Below, one piece after another: positions 1 through 8,404 of a stretch of DNA of 64,000 bases. The position numbers were made by a program, and so were the translations under genes. This DNA comes from Chryseolinea serpens (GTDB lineage: Bacteria > Bacteroidota > Bacteroidia > Cytophagales > Cyclobacteriaceae). The notes under the pieces are model-generated. The model worked only from the letters and a program-made list of their open reading frames with translations, was not told where the DNA came from and did not search any database. Every line of letters starts with the position of its first letter. Position 1 is the first letter of the stretch. The stretch covers positions 1,108,091 to 1,172,090 of the forward strand of contig NZ_FQWQ01000003.1 of assembly GCF_900129725.1 (NCBI RefSeq), given 5' to 3'.

Positions 1-33
1 TGATGATAAGACACTTGAAACAGGCGCATGTCC

Positions 34-1425
34 TTATGCACCCGGATCCGGAACAATTGACCAACCGTAGTTTTCCTTCAGATCTCTGAGCATCTCCACG
101 GAGATGGATGAAGGCGGCCCCACCATTTCGTTGGTCGGGATCGCCCAGTTTTTGTCGAGCAGGAAGCGGCCGTTCCGTGTGTTCCGGAGCACCGCCGAAT
201 CATGAATTTTTTGAATGATGTCGTCTACCTCTGCCGTTGAAAGATCAATGGGGCCTTGAATGTCCATGTAGCTGATGGTATTGGCTGCGGGAAGCAACAC
301 GTGATGCAGTATCCGGTCGCCTGCGAACGCTACGGAAGTGAGCTGCGTGTTTTGACTGAGATCAATCGAAATGGGTCCCGGTGTCAGCACGGCCCAGAAC
401 TCATTCAGGTTGGTCAGGGCCTGCACATCAATGGCTTCGATCTTGGGCTGATCGTAAGCGAGTCGGATCGAGATGATCGATTCCACATCGCCTGTGATGG
501 TAATTTCAAACCGGTCGACGGTAGTGTAGGTGTGTTCGAAGACATCATCCGATGATGTGCCATCGCCCCAATCCACATGGAAGGTGGAGCCTTCCAGTGC
601 TCCCACACTCATCCGGAAGTCAGCCGTAAATCCCTCTGCGGTATTCACCAGGATAGTGAATTGATGCAACACAACTTGCAGCGGCGCGCCGTTCAGGGTG
701 GCGAGCAATTCGCTGTAGATAAAATCCTTGACGTAGGTTTTGAACCCCTCCTTGATCACGATCAGGCGGTAAGACGCCTGCGGGTCACCCGCAAAGGGAA
801 GGATGTTGGTTTTTGCTTCGAGGGAATAGTTGCCGACCACTTCGTCGCCGTGATCGAGAATGGCTGTGGCCGTAGTCAGCACAAGTTCGCCGCCGGTGTT
901 GATAAACACGGCCACCTGGAGTGTGTTCACCAGGTTAATATCAAAAGTAGCATAACCGAAATCTTCCGGCGTGTTTTGCGAAACGTCGACCACTTCCATC
1001 ACCACCGTTGTGACGTCATCCGCCGACACGGTGAAAGCGTAGGGGAGGGGATGCGTGACCGCGCTGGCCAAAGGTGATCCAACTTTTGGAGTGGCATACA
1101 AAACCACACCGGCGTCATCGACCAGGAGGAATTCGGTGATGTTGTAGGTGCCCGTAGGCAATTGAACGGGCTCTGTCATCACACTGGAACCTACGTGCAG
1201 CAAGTTTATGCGCTTGTGTGTGAACACGGGATCACCCGCACTGTTTTCGATACTGATCAATAACGCGGTAGGTTCCGCGGTCTCCGTCCGACCACCCGAG
1301 GGCTGAGACCGAAGGCCGAACGAAAATTGAACGCTTTGAATCGCGGCAGGACTGCTTTCGGTCTTGCATTGCTGGAGGGATGCGCCAACCGTGAGCACCC
1401 CAATCCAAAAGAGAAGTTTTTTCAT
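34..1425 (-). CDS. Secreted lipoprotein with PKD-like segment and LRR-like C-terminus
   Basis: A 463-residue protein of unknown function. The N-terminus MKKLLFWIG...LQQC is a lipoprotein signal with a lipobox Cys at residue 20, so it should be anchored in a membrane and exposed to the periplasm or surface. Around residues 280-310 there is a PKD-like beta segment with the WGDG motif followed by a HTYT strand. The following ~100 residues contain short hydrophobic strands (IDLSQNTQLTSVAF) resembling degenerate leucine-rich repeats. No catalytic motif is visible. A truncated paralogue lies immediately upstream on the same strand, so the family was tandemly duplicated. Placement as a lipoprotein is secure; the role is not known, though adhesion or carbohydrate contact would fit PKD-type modules. 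Confidence 0.7.
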   Translation of the reverse strand: MKKLLFWIGVLTVGASLQQCKTESSPAAIQSVQFSFGLRSQPSGGRTETAEPTALLISIENSAGDPVFTHKRINLLHVGSSVMTEPVQLPTGTYNITEFLLVDDAGVVLYATPKVGSPLASAVTHPLPYAFTVSADDVTTVVMEVVDVSQNTPEDFGYATFDINLVNTLQVAVFINTGGELVLTTATAILDHGDEVVGNYSLEAKTNILPFAGDPQASYRLIVIKEGFKTYVKDFIYSELLATLNGAPLQVVLHQFTILVNTAEGFTADFRMSVGALEGSTFHVDWGDGTSSDDVFEHTYTTVDRFEITITGDVESIISIRLAYDQPKIEAIDVQALTNLNEFWAVLTPGPISIDLSQNTQLTSVAFAGDRILHHVLLPAANTISYMDIQGPIDLSTAEVDDIIQKIHDSAVLRNTRNGRFLLDKNWAIPTNEMVGPPSSISVEMLRDLKENYGWSIVPDPGA

Positions 1426-1573
1426 GAGAGGTAAAGTTTATTTGAGATAGACAATTTTTTTCTTCGGGGTGACCCATTACGGTCGAGCTCCATGCGCACG
1501 ACAACAAAAGAACGAAGGACGAGCGAAGACTGCGTGACAAAGCCGCAGACGCAATGGATCACGTGCGATCGCC

Positions 1574-1702
1574 CTAAGGCAACGCAGCAAGAAGGCTGGA
1601 CGTGAATTGAACTTTGTGAGCGACCGGGTCTGAGTCGTTCTTACAGGTTTGGAGGGTTGCACCAACAACGAGCAACGCCATCCAGAGGAGGCACTTCTTC
1701 AT
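1574..1702 (-). pseudogene. Truncated N-terminal copy of the neighbouring lipoprotein gene
   Basis: Reading from ATG at 1702 gives a 42-residue peptide that begins MKKCLLWMALLVVGATLQTC and reaches KVQFTS before a TAG stop. It aligns with the first ~37 residues of the downstream lipoprotein (MKKLLFWIGVLTVGASLQQC ... SVQFSF), including the lipobox. After this point neither the open frame nor the similarity continues convincingly up to the intact gene. I read it as the remnant of a tandem duplicate whose body has been deleted or has decayed. A real small lipoprotein cannot be excluded, because the signal sequence is intact. Confidence 0.6.
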
Positions 1703-2341
1703 GTTAGTAGGTTGAATAAGATTAAGAAATAGGACTATAGACTATTTACTCCAGGTGGGCTGTGGTCTGTAAGAACAGGTTTCGATCAACGCGTTGCAAG
1801 AGGGGAGTGGGGGGAGCGCATTGTTCTGGGAGGATCAAGGAGTATATACTAATGTAATTCATTTTTGCTGGGAATCAAATTAAAGTTGATATCGCCAATG
1901 CATGACCAAAGCCCCGATCAAAAATTCGTCGCCACTTGTCCGATCGGTAGAAGAGATATGAGACCTTACGCAAAGATCATCTCAGGACATTCCCTCAATA
2001 AGCTGAACCGCCGTCGTCACAAAAATTAATTTCTTTGTAATAGGAATATAACAACACGTAATTTTTTTCGCCCGTCTTCTTTTTCACCACGGCAGATATT
2101 CTCCCTAACACAGTGCAGACACCGGCACCAAATTTTAGGCCGGTACCTGACCCTGAATACTGGCTACTGACTACTGGCTCCTGACTACTGGTTACTGGCT
2201 CCTGACCCCCGGCTCCCGATAACGTACGTTTAAGATTCCCTCCACCGTACTCTCCCCCCAAACCCAACCCTACTACCTCCGTACTACCAGGAATACAAAT
2301 ATTTGTCCTATATTATCCAAATTATTGTCTCCCTATTCCCT
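1703..2341. other. Intergenic region between divergent genes
   Basis: About 640 bases lie between the truncated lipoprotein (minus) and the cytochrome c gene (plus). I see no convincing gene. The left half is AT-rich and includes the palindromic AGTATATACT near 1848. The right half carries a cluster of the CTGGCTCCTG repeat family, listed separately. Promoters for both flanking genes are expected here but no clear box was identified. Confidence 0.5.
2146..2219 (+). repeat. CTGGCTCCTG-family degenerate direct repeats (site A)
   Basis: Tandem, imperfect units such as CTGACTACTGGCTC, CTGACTACTGGTTA and CTGGCTCCTGAC follow one another with a period of roughly 7-14 bases. The same word family recurs on both sides of the four-helix-bundle gene near 39 kb and once near 55.3 kb, so this is a dispersed intergenic repeat, not chance simple sequence. 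Orientation is called plus when CTGGCTCCTG reads on the given strand. Confidence 0.65.
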
Positions 2342-3319
2342 ATGAAAAAGTTCTTAAAGATTGCCGGACTCGTACTCGGACTTGTCGTTCTATGCATTGC
2401 CGGCCTTATCTTCTATGTCGCTAAGTTCCTGCCCGACGTCGGCGCCGCCCCAATTATGAAAGTGGACGCGGGCCCCGCGCAAATTGAACGCGGCCGCTAC
2501 CTGGCCAACAACGTCATGGTGTGTATGGATTGTCACAGCACGCGCAACTGGGCGGAATTTTCAGGACCCATTGTGCCGGGCACGTTGGGACAGGGAGGCT
2601 TTCGGTTTGATCAAAAGTCGGGCTTTCCCGGCGTTTACTATGCCGCCAACATCACCCCGGCCGCGCTAAGCGCCTACACCGATGGCGAGATCTTCCGCGC
2701 CGTGACCACGGGTGTGAAGCGGAACGGGCAGCCGATCTTCCCCGTGATGCCCCATGGCCACTATGGCAAAATGGACGTCGACGACATCCATGCGGTGATC
2801 GCCTACGTGCGCACGCTGGCACCCATTGTCAACACACCGCCTGCCTCGCACTCGGATTTTCCCATGAACATCATCATCAACACCCTGCCTGCCAAAGCCG
2901 CATTCACCGAGCGCCCCGACACCACCGATGTGCTGGCGTACGGCGCCTACCTGGTAAATGCCGCGGCGTGTTATGACTGCCACACCCCTTTCGACAAAGG
3001 CGCCTACGACGACGCGTTTGCTTTTGCGGGTGGCCGCCTCTTCACCATCCCCTCCGGCGACTTGCGTTCGGCCAACATCACGCCCGACGAGTCGGGCATC
3101 GGCAATTGGTCTAAAGAATTTTTTGTCGCCCGCTTCACCGCCTATCGCGACAGCGCCAACAGCCATCGGGCGGTCGATCCGGCCAAAGATTTCAACACTG
3201 TCATGCCCTGGACCATGTACGCCAACATGACCGAAGGCGACCTCGCGGCCATTTATACCTACCTGAAAACCCTGAAGCCGATTGCAAATCCTGTAACGAA
3301 GTTTACCCCTCTTCCGTAA
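2342..3319 (+). CDS. Membrane-anchored diheme cytochrome c
   Basis: A 325-residue c-type cytochrome. ATG at 2342 starts MKKFLKIAGLVLGLVVLC, a single N-terminal hydrophobic segment that acts as signal or anchor; an upstream TTG at 2303 would only add an unlikely extension. Two heme-attachment motifs are visible, CMDCH at residues 61-65 and CYDCH at 210-214, so the protein has two tandem class-I-like cytochrome domains. Each is followed by a Met-containing segment (VMPHG, VMPWT) that could give the sixth heme ligand. It resembles electron-carrying subunits that serve periplasmic dehydrogenases. No dehydrogenase lies beside it, so its partner is unknown. A terminator directly follows, making it a probable single-gene unit. 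Confidence 0.85.
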   Translation: MKKFLKIAGLVLGLVVLCIAGLIFYVAKFLPDVGAAPIMKVDAGPAQIERGRYLANNVMVCMDCHSTRNWAEFSGPIVPGTLGQGGFRFDQKSGFPGVYYAANITPAALSAYTDGEIFRAVTTGVKRNGQPIFPVMPHGHYGKMDVDDIHAVIAYVRTLAPIVNTPPASHSDFPMNIIINTLPAKAAFTERPDTTDVLAYGAYLVNAAACYDCHTPFDKGAYDDAFAFAGGRLFTIPSGDLRSANITPDESGIGNWSKEFFVARFTAYRDSANSHRAVDPAKDFNTVMPWTMYANMTEGDLAAIYTYLKTLKPIANPVTKFTPLP

Positions 3320-3324
3320 AAGCA

Positions 3325-3354
3325 GGAGCCGGTTTGGAGCCGGCTCCATCTTTT
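3325..3354 (+). terminator. Rho-independent terminator after the cytochrome gene
   Basis: A perfect 8-bp stem, GGAGCCGG (3325-3332) with CCGGCTCC (3340-3347), has a 7-base loop and is followed by ATCTTTT. It sits six bases after the cytochrome stop codon. Because a TTG reading of the next gene would start inside this hairpin, it supports ATG 3361 as the start of that gene. Confidence 0.75.
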
Positions 3355-3360
3355 ATACGC

Positions 3361-4332
3361 ATGCCCAATTTGTACGCTGTCACCCAACAGGATGTCATGT
3401 CTTTCACCAAACATGCGGAGGCCTTGCCGCAGGGAGGAGACTATGAACACGTCGTGTCACAAAGTGCCTTGTCGGGCGTCTACAGTGAAAAAGTGATCAC
3501 GGCACCGCACTACCAGATCCGCGATATCCGGGCCGAATTCAGCCAGACACTCAAAGTAGATTTTGAAGACAGCCGTATGGAGGACTATGTAAACCTCTGC
3601 ATGTGCATGGCCGGAACCGAGTACGAGATCCGCTTCGACTCCAGCAAGATCCGGTCGCGCCTGCAGGCCTCGCGCTATCACTTCAACTACATTCCCGACA
3701 GCCGTTACCAACTTGTGTTGCCCCAAAAAGTACGCACAGTTCATCTGGCCATGAACCGCGACTACTATACAAACCTCTTAGATACGTTCGAAATTCCGAC
3801 AACCGATCTGCAGAAGAACCTGCGGCGCGAAGAACCGTTCAACAGCGGCCCGATCCACGCCGGCACGGCCATGAAAAACATTTTTGTCGATTTGTTCAGC
3901 ACGCCCCTCACCGGAAAGATCAAAGAACTCTATGTCGAGTCGAAAGTGATGGAGATCGTGGCATTGCAGGTAGGTGAAAAATTGACGGTGGGCAAAAATC
4001 TTCAGGCTTTGCGAAAGAAAGATCGCGACACCTTCCACGATCTGAAAACTTACCTCGACCACGCGCTGACGGAAGAGCATTCGCTGAAATCACTCTCCAC
4101 CCAATTCGGGCTCAACGAATTTAAATTGAAGAAGGGCTTTCGCGAGCTCTTCGGCACCTCGGTCTTCGACTACCTCCTGGACCAGCGCCTCGCCCTCGGC
4201 AAGTCGCTCTTGCAAGAAGGTGGCTTTCGCGTCAATGAAGTGGCGGCGCGCATCGGCTACAAAAATGCCAATCACTTCTCCACCGCCTTCAAACAGAAGT
4301 TCGGACTCACGCCCAAGGACGTTAAAAAATAG
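3361..4332 (+). CDS. AraC/XylS-family transcriptional regulator
   Basis: A 323-residue protein starting at ATG 3361. The last ~100 residues form a typical AraC double helix-turn-helix: a first HTH around SLKSLSTQFGLNEFKLKKGF, then FDYLLDQRLALGKSLL, and a second HTH around VNEVAARIGYKNANHFSTAF ending in FGLTPKDVKK, the classical family signature. The N-terminal ~220 residues are the effector or dimerisation part and have no enzyme motif that I recognise; two close cysteines occur in LCMCMAG. This layout is common in Bacteroidota regulators. The target is unknown; neighbours are a cytochrome gene and a convergent glycoside hydrolase. Confidence 0.88.
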   Translation: MPNLYAVTQQDVMSFTKHAEALPQGGDYEHVVSQSALSGVYSEKVITAPHYQIRDIRAEFSQTLKVDFEDSRMEDYVNLCMCMAGTEYEIRFDSSKIRSRLQASRYHFNYIPDSRYQLVLPQKVRTVHLAMNRDYYTNLLDTFEIPTTDLQKNLRREEPFNSGPIHAGTAMKNIFVDLFSTPLTGKIKELYVESKVMEIVALQVGEKLTVGKNLQALRKKDRDTFHDLKTYLDHALTEEHSLKSLSTQFGLNEFKLKKGFRELFGTSVFDYLLDQRLALGKSLLQEGGFRVNEVAARIGYKNANHFSTAFKQKFGLTPKDVKK

Positions 4333-4358
4333 TTTGACTATTGACTTTTATTCGCCGG

Positions 4359-4395
4359 AAAGAACGCGACGCCATTCTTGTTGTCGTCGTTCTTT
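4359..4395. terminator. Possible bidirectional terminator between convergent genes
   Basis: AAAGAACG (4359-4366) pairs with CGTTCTTT (4388-4395), with partial extra pairing inside. It lies between the end of the AraC gene and the end of the convergent glycoside hydrolase gene and slightly overlaps the latter's stop codon. The stem is short, so this is a weak call. Confidence 0.35.
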
Positions 4396-5851
4396 AATGC
4401 GCTCCGGGTGTTGAGAATTTTTTTGAGGCGTCGTCGATCACCAACACCCAATCTTTGCCACCCGGTGGCGGCGTGAACGATTTGATGCCGTTTCCTTTCA
4501 CGCTCTTTCCCGCAGTAGATTTTCCGGTACGCGGATCGAACCACCACACGTTTTTAGTGTCGCCGCTCACTTTGCTGACGTCAATTTTCACGGGACTGTT
4601 TTGGGGCAAATAAATAAAAGCATATGATCCGTTGGAATCGCGCGTGGCAATGATCACATCCAGGTAGGTGGTGCCGCGTGCGGAGGCGATCAGGTTTTGG
4701 TCGGGTATGCGCGAGAAATAAGGTCGCGACAACATCAGGTCTTTCAGGTACTGCATCTCGCCGGCAGCCTCGGCCCGGGCCGCCTTTTGCCAGGCGATGA
4801 GGGTGTCGCCCACGTTGATGGGCGGATTGCGGGTGGTGTCGAGAAATTGCCAGACATGGTGATGGCCATAGGTAACTCCGCACCCGCCGGCAAAGATGCC
4901 GCGGTAGATGCGCGCACGCACATCGTAGGCCGTGAAATAACCCCGGGCGCGTGTCCATTTTCCATCCCAGGGATTCACGGGATGGTCTTCATAACAGGGC
5001 TCCATGTCGAGCGTGGGTTTCGTGGGCTTCAGGGCGAGGTCGCGCTTCACCCAATCCCAGGCGGGCGTTTCGCGGGCGCCGTGGCCCGATTGAAACGTGT
5101 TGATGTCCAGCCAGGGTTCGGTGTGGATTTGTTGTGAAGTCGAGTACTCGCCGCCCGAAGGATGATAGGTGATGAATGCCTCCTTACCCAGCACGCCTTC
5201 GATGCCGTTCGCCATGGCCGTCCAGATGGACCGGTCATCAAAACTCTTTCGCGTGGCATCGGGATTGGCGGTTTGGATCGCCGGGCGATCGCCGCCGAGA
5301 ATCCAGATCACATTCCAATCCTGGGCGTAGCGCTTGGCCAGGGTGGCGGCGTATACTTCTGCATTCTTTTCATTGAAGATCACCGGCCCTTCTCCCCACA
5401 TCTGTGTCACCTTATCGCCCCACGTCGGCAGCAGTCCGATGTACATACCTTTCTCAGCCGCCTTCCGGATAACGAAATCCACGTGGTCCCAATAATCATA
5501 GGCGTACGCATCTTTCGGATCGTTGCCGGGCGTCTCCGCCAGCTGGGTCGGGTCTTCGTTGTTGATCGGAAAATCACCATAACGATTGGGGTGACGGATG
5601 CCGTTGAATTCAGTGAGCCCCACGATCTGCAGAACGTTGAAACCTTGCGCGGCGCGAAGCGATATAAATTCTTCGGCTTCTTCGCGGGTCAGCCGGTGGA
5701 CCAATTCCCAATCGGTGTCGCCAAGCCAAAAGAAAGGCTTGCCATCTTTGGTGGCAAGAAGGCGGTTGTTGTCACTCACCTTGATCTGCCCCGGGGCAAG
5801 GAAGGATGAGCAAAGAAGAAAAAGAAAACAAGGGGTGGTGCAGGCTTTCAT
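4394..5851 (-). CDS. DUF4038/GH140-type (apiosidase-like) glycoside hydrolase
   Basis: A 485-residue secreted protein with a signal peptide (MKACTTPCFLFLLCSSFLAPGQ). Residues ~20-350 look like a TIM-barrel of the DUF4038 family: the opening KDGKPFFWLGDTDWEL, the RLTREEAEEFISLRAAQGFNV segment, WNVIWILGGDRPA and TLDMEPCYEDHP are characteristic, and the Asp of GGD and the Glu of DMEP or CYE are candidate acid residues. The C-terminal ~90 residues (WWFDPRTGKST ... DWVLVIDD) match the small beta-sandwich that closes these enzymes (putative collagen-binding domain). The family includes apiosidases acting on plant pectic side chains, but the exact substrate here cannot be read from sequence. It is a single gene, not next to the SusC/SusD pair. 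Confidence 0.85.
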   Translation of the reverse strand: MKACTTPCFLFLLCSSFLAPGQIKVSDNNRLLATKDGKPFFWLGDTDWELVHRLTREEAEEFISLRAAQGFNVLQIVGLTEFNGIRHPNRYGDFPINNEDPTQLAETPGNDPKDAYAYDYWDHVDFVIRKAAEKGMYIGLLPTWGDKVTQMWGEGPVIFNEKNAEVYAATLAKRYAQDWNVIWILGGDRPAIQTANPDATRKSFDDRSIWTAMANGIEGVLGKEAFITYHPSGGEYSTSQQIHTEPWLDINTFQSGHGARETPAWDWVKRDLALKPTKPTLDMEPCYEDHPVNPWDGKWTRARGYFTAYDVRARIYRGIFAGGCGVTYGHHHVWQFLDTTRNPPINVGDTLIAWQKAARAEAAGEMQYLKDLMLSRPYFSRIPDQNLIASARGTTYLDVIIATRDSNGSYAFIYLPQNSPVKIDVSKVSGDTKNVWWFDPRTGKSTAGKSVKGNGIKSFTPPPGGKDWVLVIDDASKKFSTPGAH

Positions 5852-5953
5852 AAGAGCGGTTCGGGTGCGAGAATATACTAAAGAATTTTTTATTCCCTAA
5901 CCTGTTCTCCCATGCCATTCGATTGCTATGACCGCCACGTAACGGATCCGGAT

Positions 5954-6482
5954 CTACTCATCCTTCGCATGTTTAAACCCGATCTTTCGAACCGGCACGG
6001 CGGGAGGCGGTTCCAGGAGTTCTTTCAGGTACGCGAAAATGACCTTGAAGTCGTCATCGTGTTGATCCGTCTTTCGTTCGATTTGCTCGAGTTTCAATAA
6101 AATATCTTTTGAAGTGATCAGCAGCTGCCGCATCCGCGAGAACACACGGATCACCTGGATATTTACAGAGATAGCCTTTTTGCTGCCTAAAACGCTCGAA
6201 AGCATCGCCACGCCCTGCTCCGTAAAAGCCATGGGCGCATAGCACACCGCCCCAACTTGAGGTGCCAGTTTGGCACCTCAAGTTTTCCAGTTCCTCTGGC
6301 GCTAACTCAAACATAAAATCTTCTGGAAACCGTTCGATATTTCGCCTCACCTGCCGTTTCAAATACCGGGTTTCTACACCATAGAGTGCAGACAGGTCCA
6401 TATCGAGCATCACTTTTTGTCCACGGATCATGTGGATCTTGCTGATCGCAGCGTCATCTGAAACGGTTAGGCTATCGGTCAT
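5954..6482 (-). pseudogene. ORF6N-domain DNA-binding protein, frameshifted
   Basis: Two overlapping minus-strand frames together make one ORF6N protein. The first (from ATG 6482) gives the N-terminal domain: IRGQKVMLDMDLSALYGVET and RNIERFPEDFMFEL, continuing to LRCQTGTSSWGG. The second frame resumes at YAPMAFTEQGVAML near 6240 and runs to HAKDE at 5954. In family members these parts are continuous, so one extra base (or two missing) near 6243-6247 breaks the gene. ORF6N proteins are phage- or mobile-element-associated regulators related to KilA-N/BRO families. No phage genes adjoin it. A sequencing error or recoding could also explain the break. Confidence 0.78.
6254..6284. repeat. Perfect 14-bp inverted repeat inside the ORF6N gene
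   Basis: AACTTGAGGTGCCA (6254-6267) and TGGCACCTCAAGTT (6271-6284) are exact reverse complements separated by three bases. On the coding strand it encodes the conserved ORF6N segment LRCQ-x-GTSS, so conserved protein sequence and hairpin coincide. It lies within ten bases of the frameshift. Confidence 0.85.
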
Positions 6483-6741
6483 TTTGTTAAGCTTAAATAA
6501 GTGAGCTTAAGAAATGTCACTGAAAGAAAATCGCAGTCCGACCCACGTCATGTCTCAGGCACAAGCTGCATAAAGATTTACGCCCGCAATCCAAGACATC
6601 CCGAATTTCGACACAGGAAAACGCGGATATACTCCAGACAAATTAAAACGAAACCCGACAAACAACGCAGGCCACTGCGCCCTCTCCTGAAACCGACCGC
6701 AATGATGCATGAGTGTTCGATGTTAGTTCGAAGGCGCGCTG

Positions 6742-7251
6742 TTAATGACTCCCCACCCCATGATCCCCCAACGAATACATCACCGTGATTTTCCACTCAC
6801 CACTCACCTTCTTCATGATCCGTGTCTCATAGTTCGTGTACCGCTTCCCATCCGCACCATCCGTTTCCTGAACGAAGTTGACCCACATCCATTCGTTGGA
6901 GAATTTTTGAAAGAACCACTGCGATCGCTGTATGTTGGGCTGGGGTTGAGGCTTTGGATTTTTGCGAAAGGCTTCGGTGAAGTTCTTGTGGATACGGGCC
7001 AATCCTTTATGGGCGCCATACGATCCGTTGGGCATGTTCCAGGCACTTTGGGTCATGCGGTCGTCGACATAGAAACTGAAGAGTTTGGTGCTGTCTTTGT
7101 TGAAGTAGGCGGCGGTTTCCGCCTCAATGATGCGGCGAATGGCTTGTTCGTCCTGTTCGGCAACGGTGCCCGGATTGGGACGGGTGCGGAATGCGAAGAG
7201 GAGACAGGCAATCAAAGCGAAGGGTAAGGCGATGGTTAGGGAGGTTTTCAT
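6742..7251 (-). CDS. Secreted NTF2-like (SnoaL/DUF4440-type) protein
   Basis: A 169-residue protein with an N-terminal signal or anchor (MKTSLTIALPFALIACLLFAF). The rest has the pattern of a DUF4440/SnoaL cone-fold domain: QAIRRIIEAETAAYFNKDST, then a WNMPNGSYGAHKGLARI turn and the closing strands WMWVNFVQ and GEWKITVMYSLG. Such domains serve as small-molecule pockets or simple scaffolds; no catalytic residues can be assigned. It is a single gene, about 270 bases upstream of a divergent secreted protein gene. Confidence 0.7.
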   Translation of the reverse strand: MKTSLTIALPFALIACLLFAFRTRPNPGTVAEQDEQAIRRIIEAETAAYFNKDSTKLFSFYVDDRMTQSAWNMPNGSYGAHKGLARIHKNFTEAFRKNPKPQPQPNIQRSQWFFQKFSNEWMWVNFVQETDGADGKRYTNYETRIMKKVSGEWKITVMYSLGDHGVGSH

Positions 7252-7522
7252 AGGCGTCCTGTTGAGATTTCAGTTATCGAATAAACGTAATTGTTCCGCT
7301 CGGCGACTCCACGTTGAGACGGAAGCAGGGTCCTGCTCGGCATTCATCCGGATTGCCGTACAAACGTCGTTTGTCTGGTGTGGATTTAACGGTGACTATA
7401 TGCCAACCGACATTTTTATATGGGTCTTGCGATGCGTGCGGATAAAGTTCTATCTTTAAAAATGGAGCTCTGTGCCGGGGTGTTCTCCCGGTCGCAACGA
7501 GCATATCGTTATCTCAAAACTT

Positions 7523-8278
7523 ATGCGCAGATATAATTTTCCCCTGTTTTTAGTCCTGTTCGCCACAGTGTCGTACTTTCCCGCGCTCAGTCAGAAAAAA
7601 GAAAAATCTCCGTACGCCGTTGGCAACCTGGAGTGGAGTGAAGGATCGGTTTTGACCAATGATGGCACCGAACTGAAAGGTTTGCTGCGCTATGACGACA
7701 ATGATAATATTCTGAGTTTTCAGGATGGAACAAGTACACGGGCATTCAACTCACAAAACATTGCAGGATTCGAATTCACGGATGCCGTGACGGGCAAGCA
7801 GCGGATCTTTTATACCTATCCCGCCGTGGAGATGAATACTGATATTGTACGTCCCTTATTTTTTGAGTTGCTCCGGGATTTCGGAAGTTTCACCGTGCTG
7901 TCGAGACTAGACCCGCTGGCAATGGACGAGAAAGTTTGGGCAAAGGCTACGCCACTCGTTTTTGCCACTCCAACGGGAACCACTGTCACCGGATCCAGGC
8001 GCTTTAATACTCAGATCATCATTTCACAGGCGGAAACGATCTACTTTAGGGATAGCACAGGTGTGATTAAGCCTTACCTTCAGATCACCGAAAAAGATAT
8101 TGCCGGAGGCGGTACAAACCGCTCCAAAATGAAGAACAAGGTGCTCGACAGGGACGTGTTAAAAACGCTCACAGCGCCGCTGTACGATAAAGTAAAAGCA
8201 TGCAGGGATAAATATCAGCTCCGGTTAGATCGTAAAAATGATTTGTTGGAAATCCTGGATTGCTACAGAAGGCGGTAA
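7523..8278 (+). CDS. Secreted hypothetical protein
   Basis: I do not recognise the family. The 251-residue product starts best at ATG 7523, which gives a signal peptide MRRYNFPLFLVLFATVSYFPALSQ; an earlier in-frame GTG would bury it. The mature part opens with GNLEWSEGSVLTNDGTELKGLLRYDDNDNI, which looks like a beta-rich module common in secreted Bacteroidota proteins, and ends in a charged stretch (CRDKYQLRLDRKNDLLEILDCY) with two cysteines that may form a disulfide. Nothing in the surroundings suggests a function. Confidence 0.6.
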   Translation: MRRYNFPLFLVLFATVSYFPALSQKKEKSPYAVGNLEWSEGSVLTNDGTELKGLLRYDDNDNILSFQDGTSTRAFNSQNIAGFEFTDAVTGKQRIFYTYPAVEMNTDIVRPLFFELLRDFGSFTVLSRLDPLAMDEKVWAKATPLVFATPTGTTVTGSRRFNTQIIISQAETIYFRDSTGVIKPYLQITEKDIAGGGTNRSKMKNKVLDRDVLKTLTAPLYDKVKACRDKYQLRLDRKNDLLEILDCYRRR

Positions 8279-8404
8279 AAATCGGGTGGCGTCGCCGCCT
8301 GCATAAAAATGGGTGTGAATCTTCGTCCAAGCACCTGGAATTTCATAGCTTGTTTTGGAATGCCTGCGATTTTCGTATGGCGCAACGGGTAATTTCCCAT
8401 ACGC

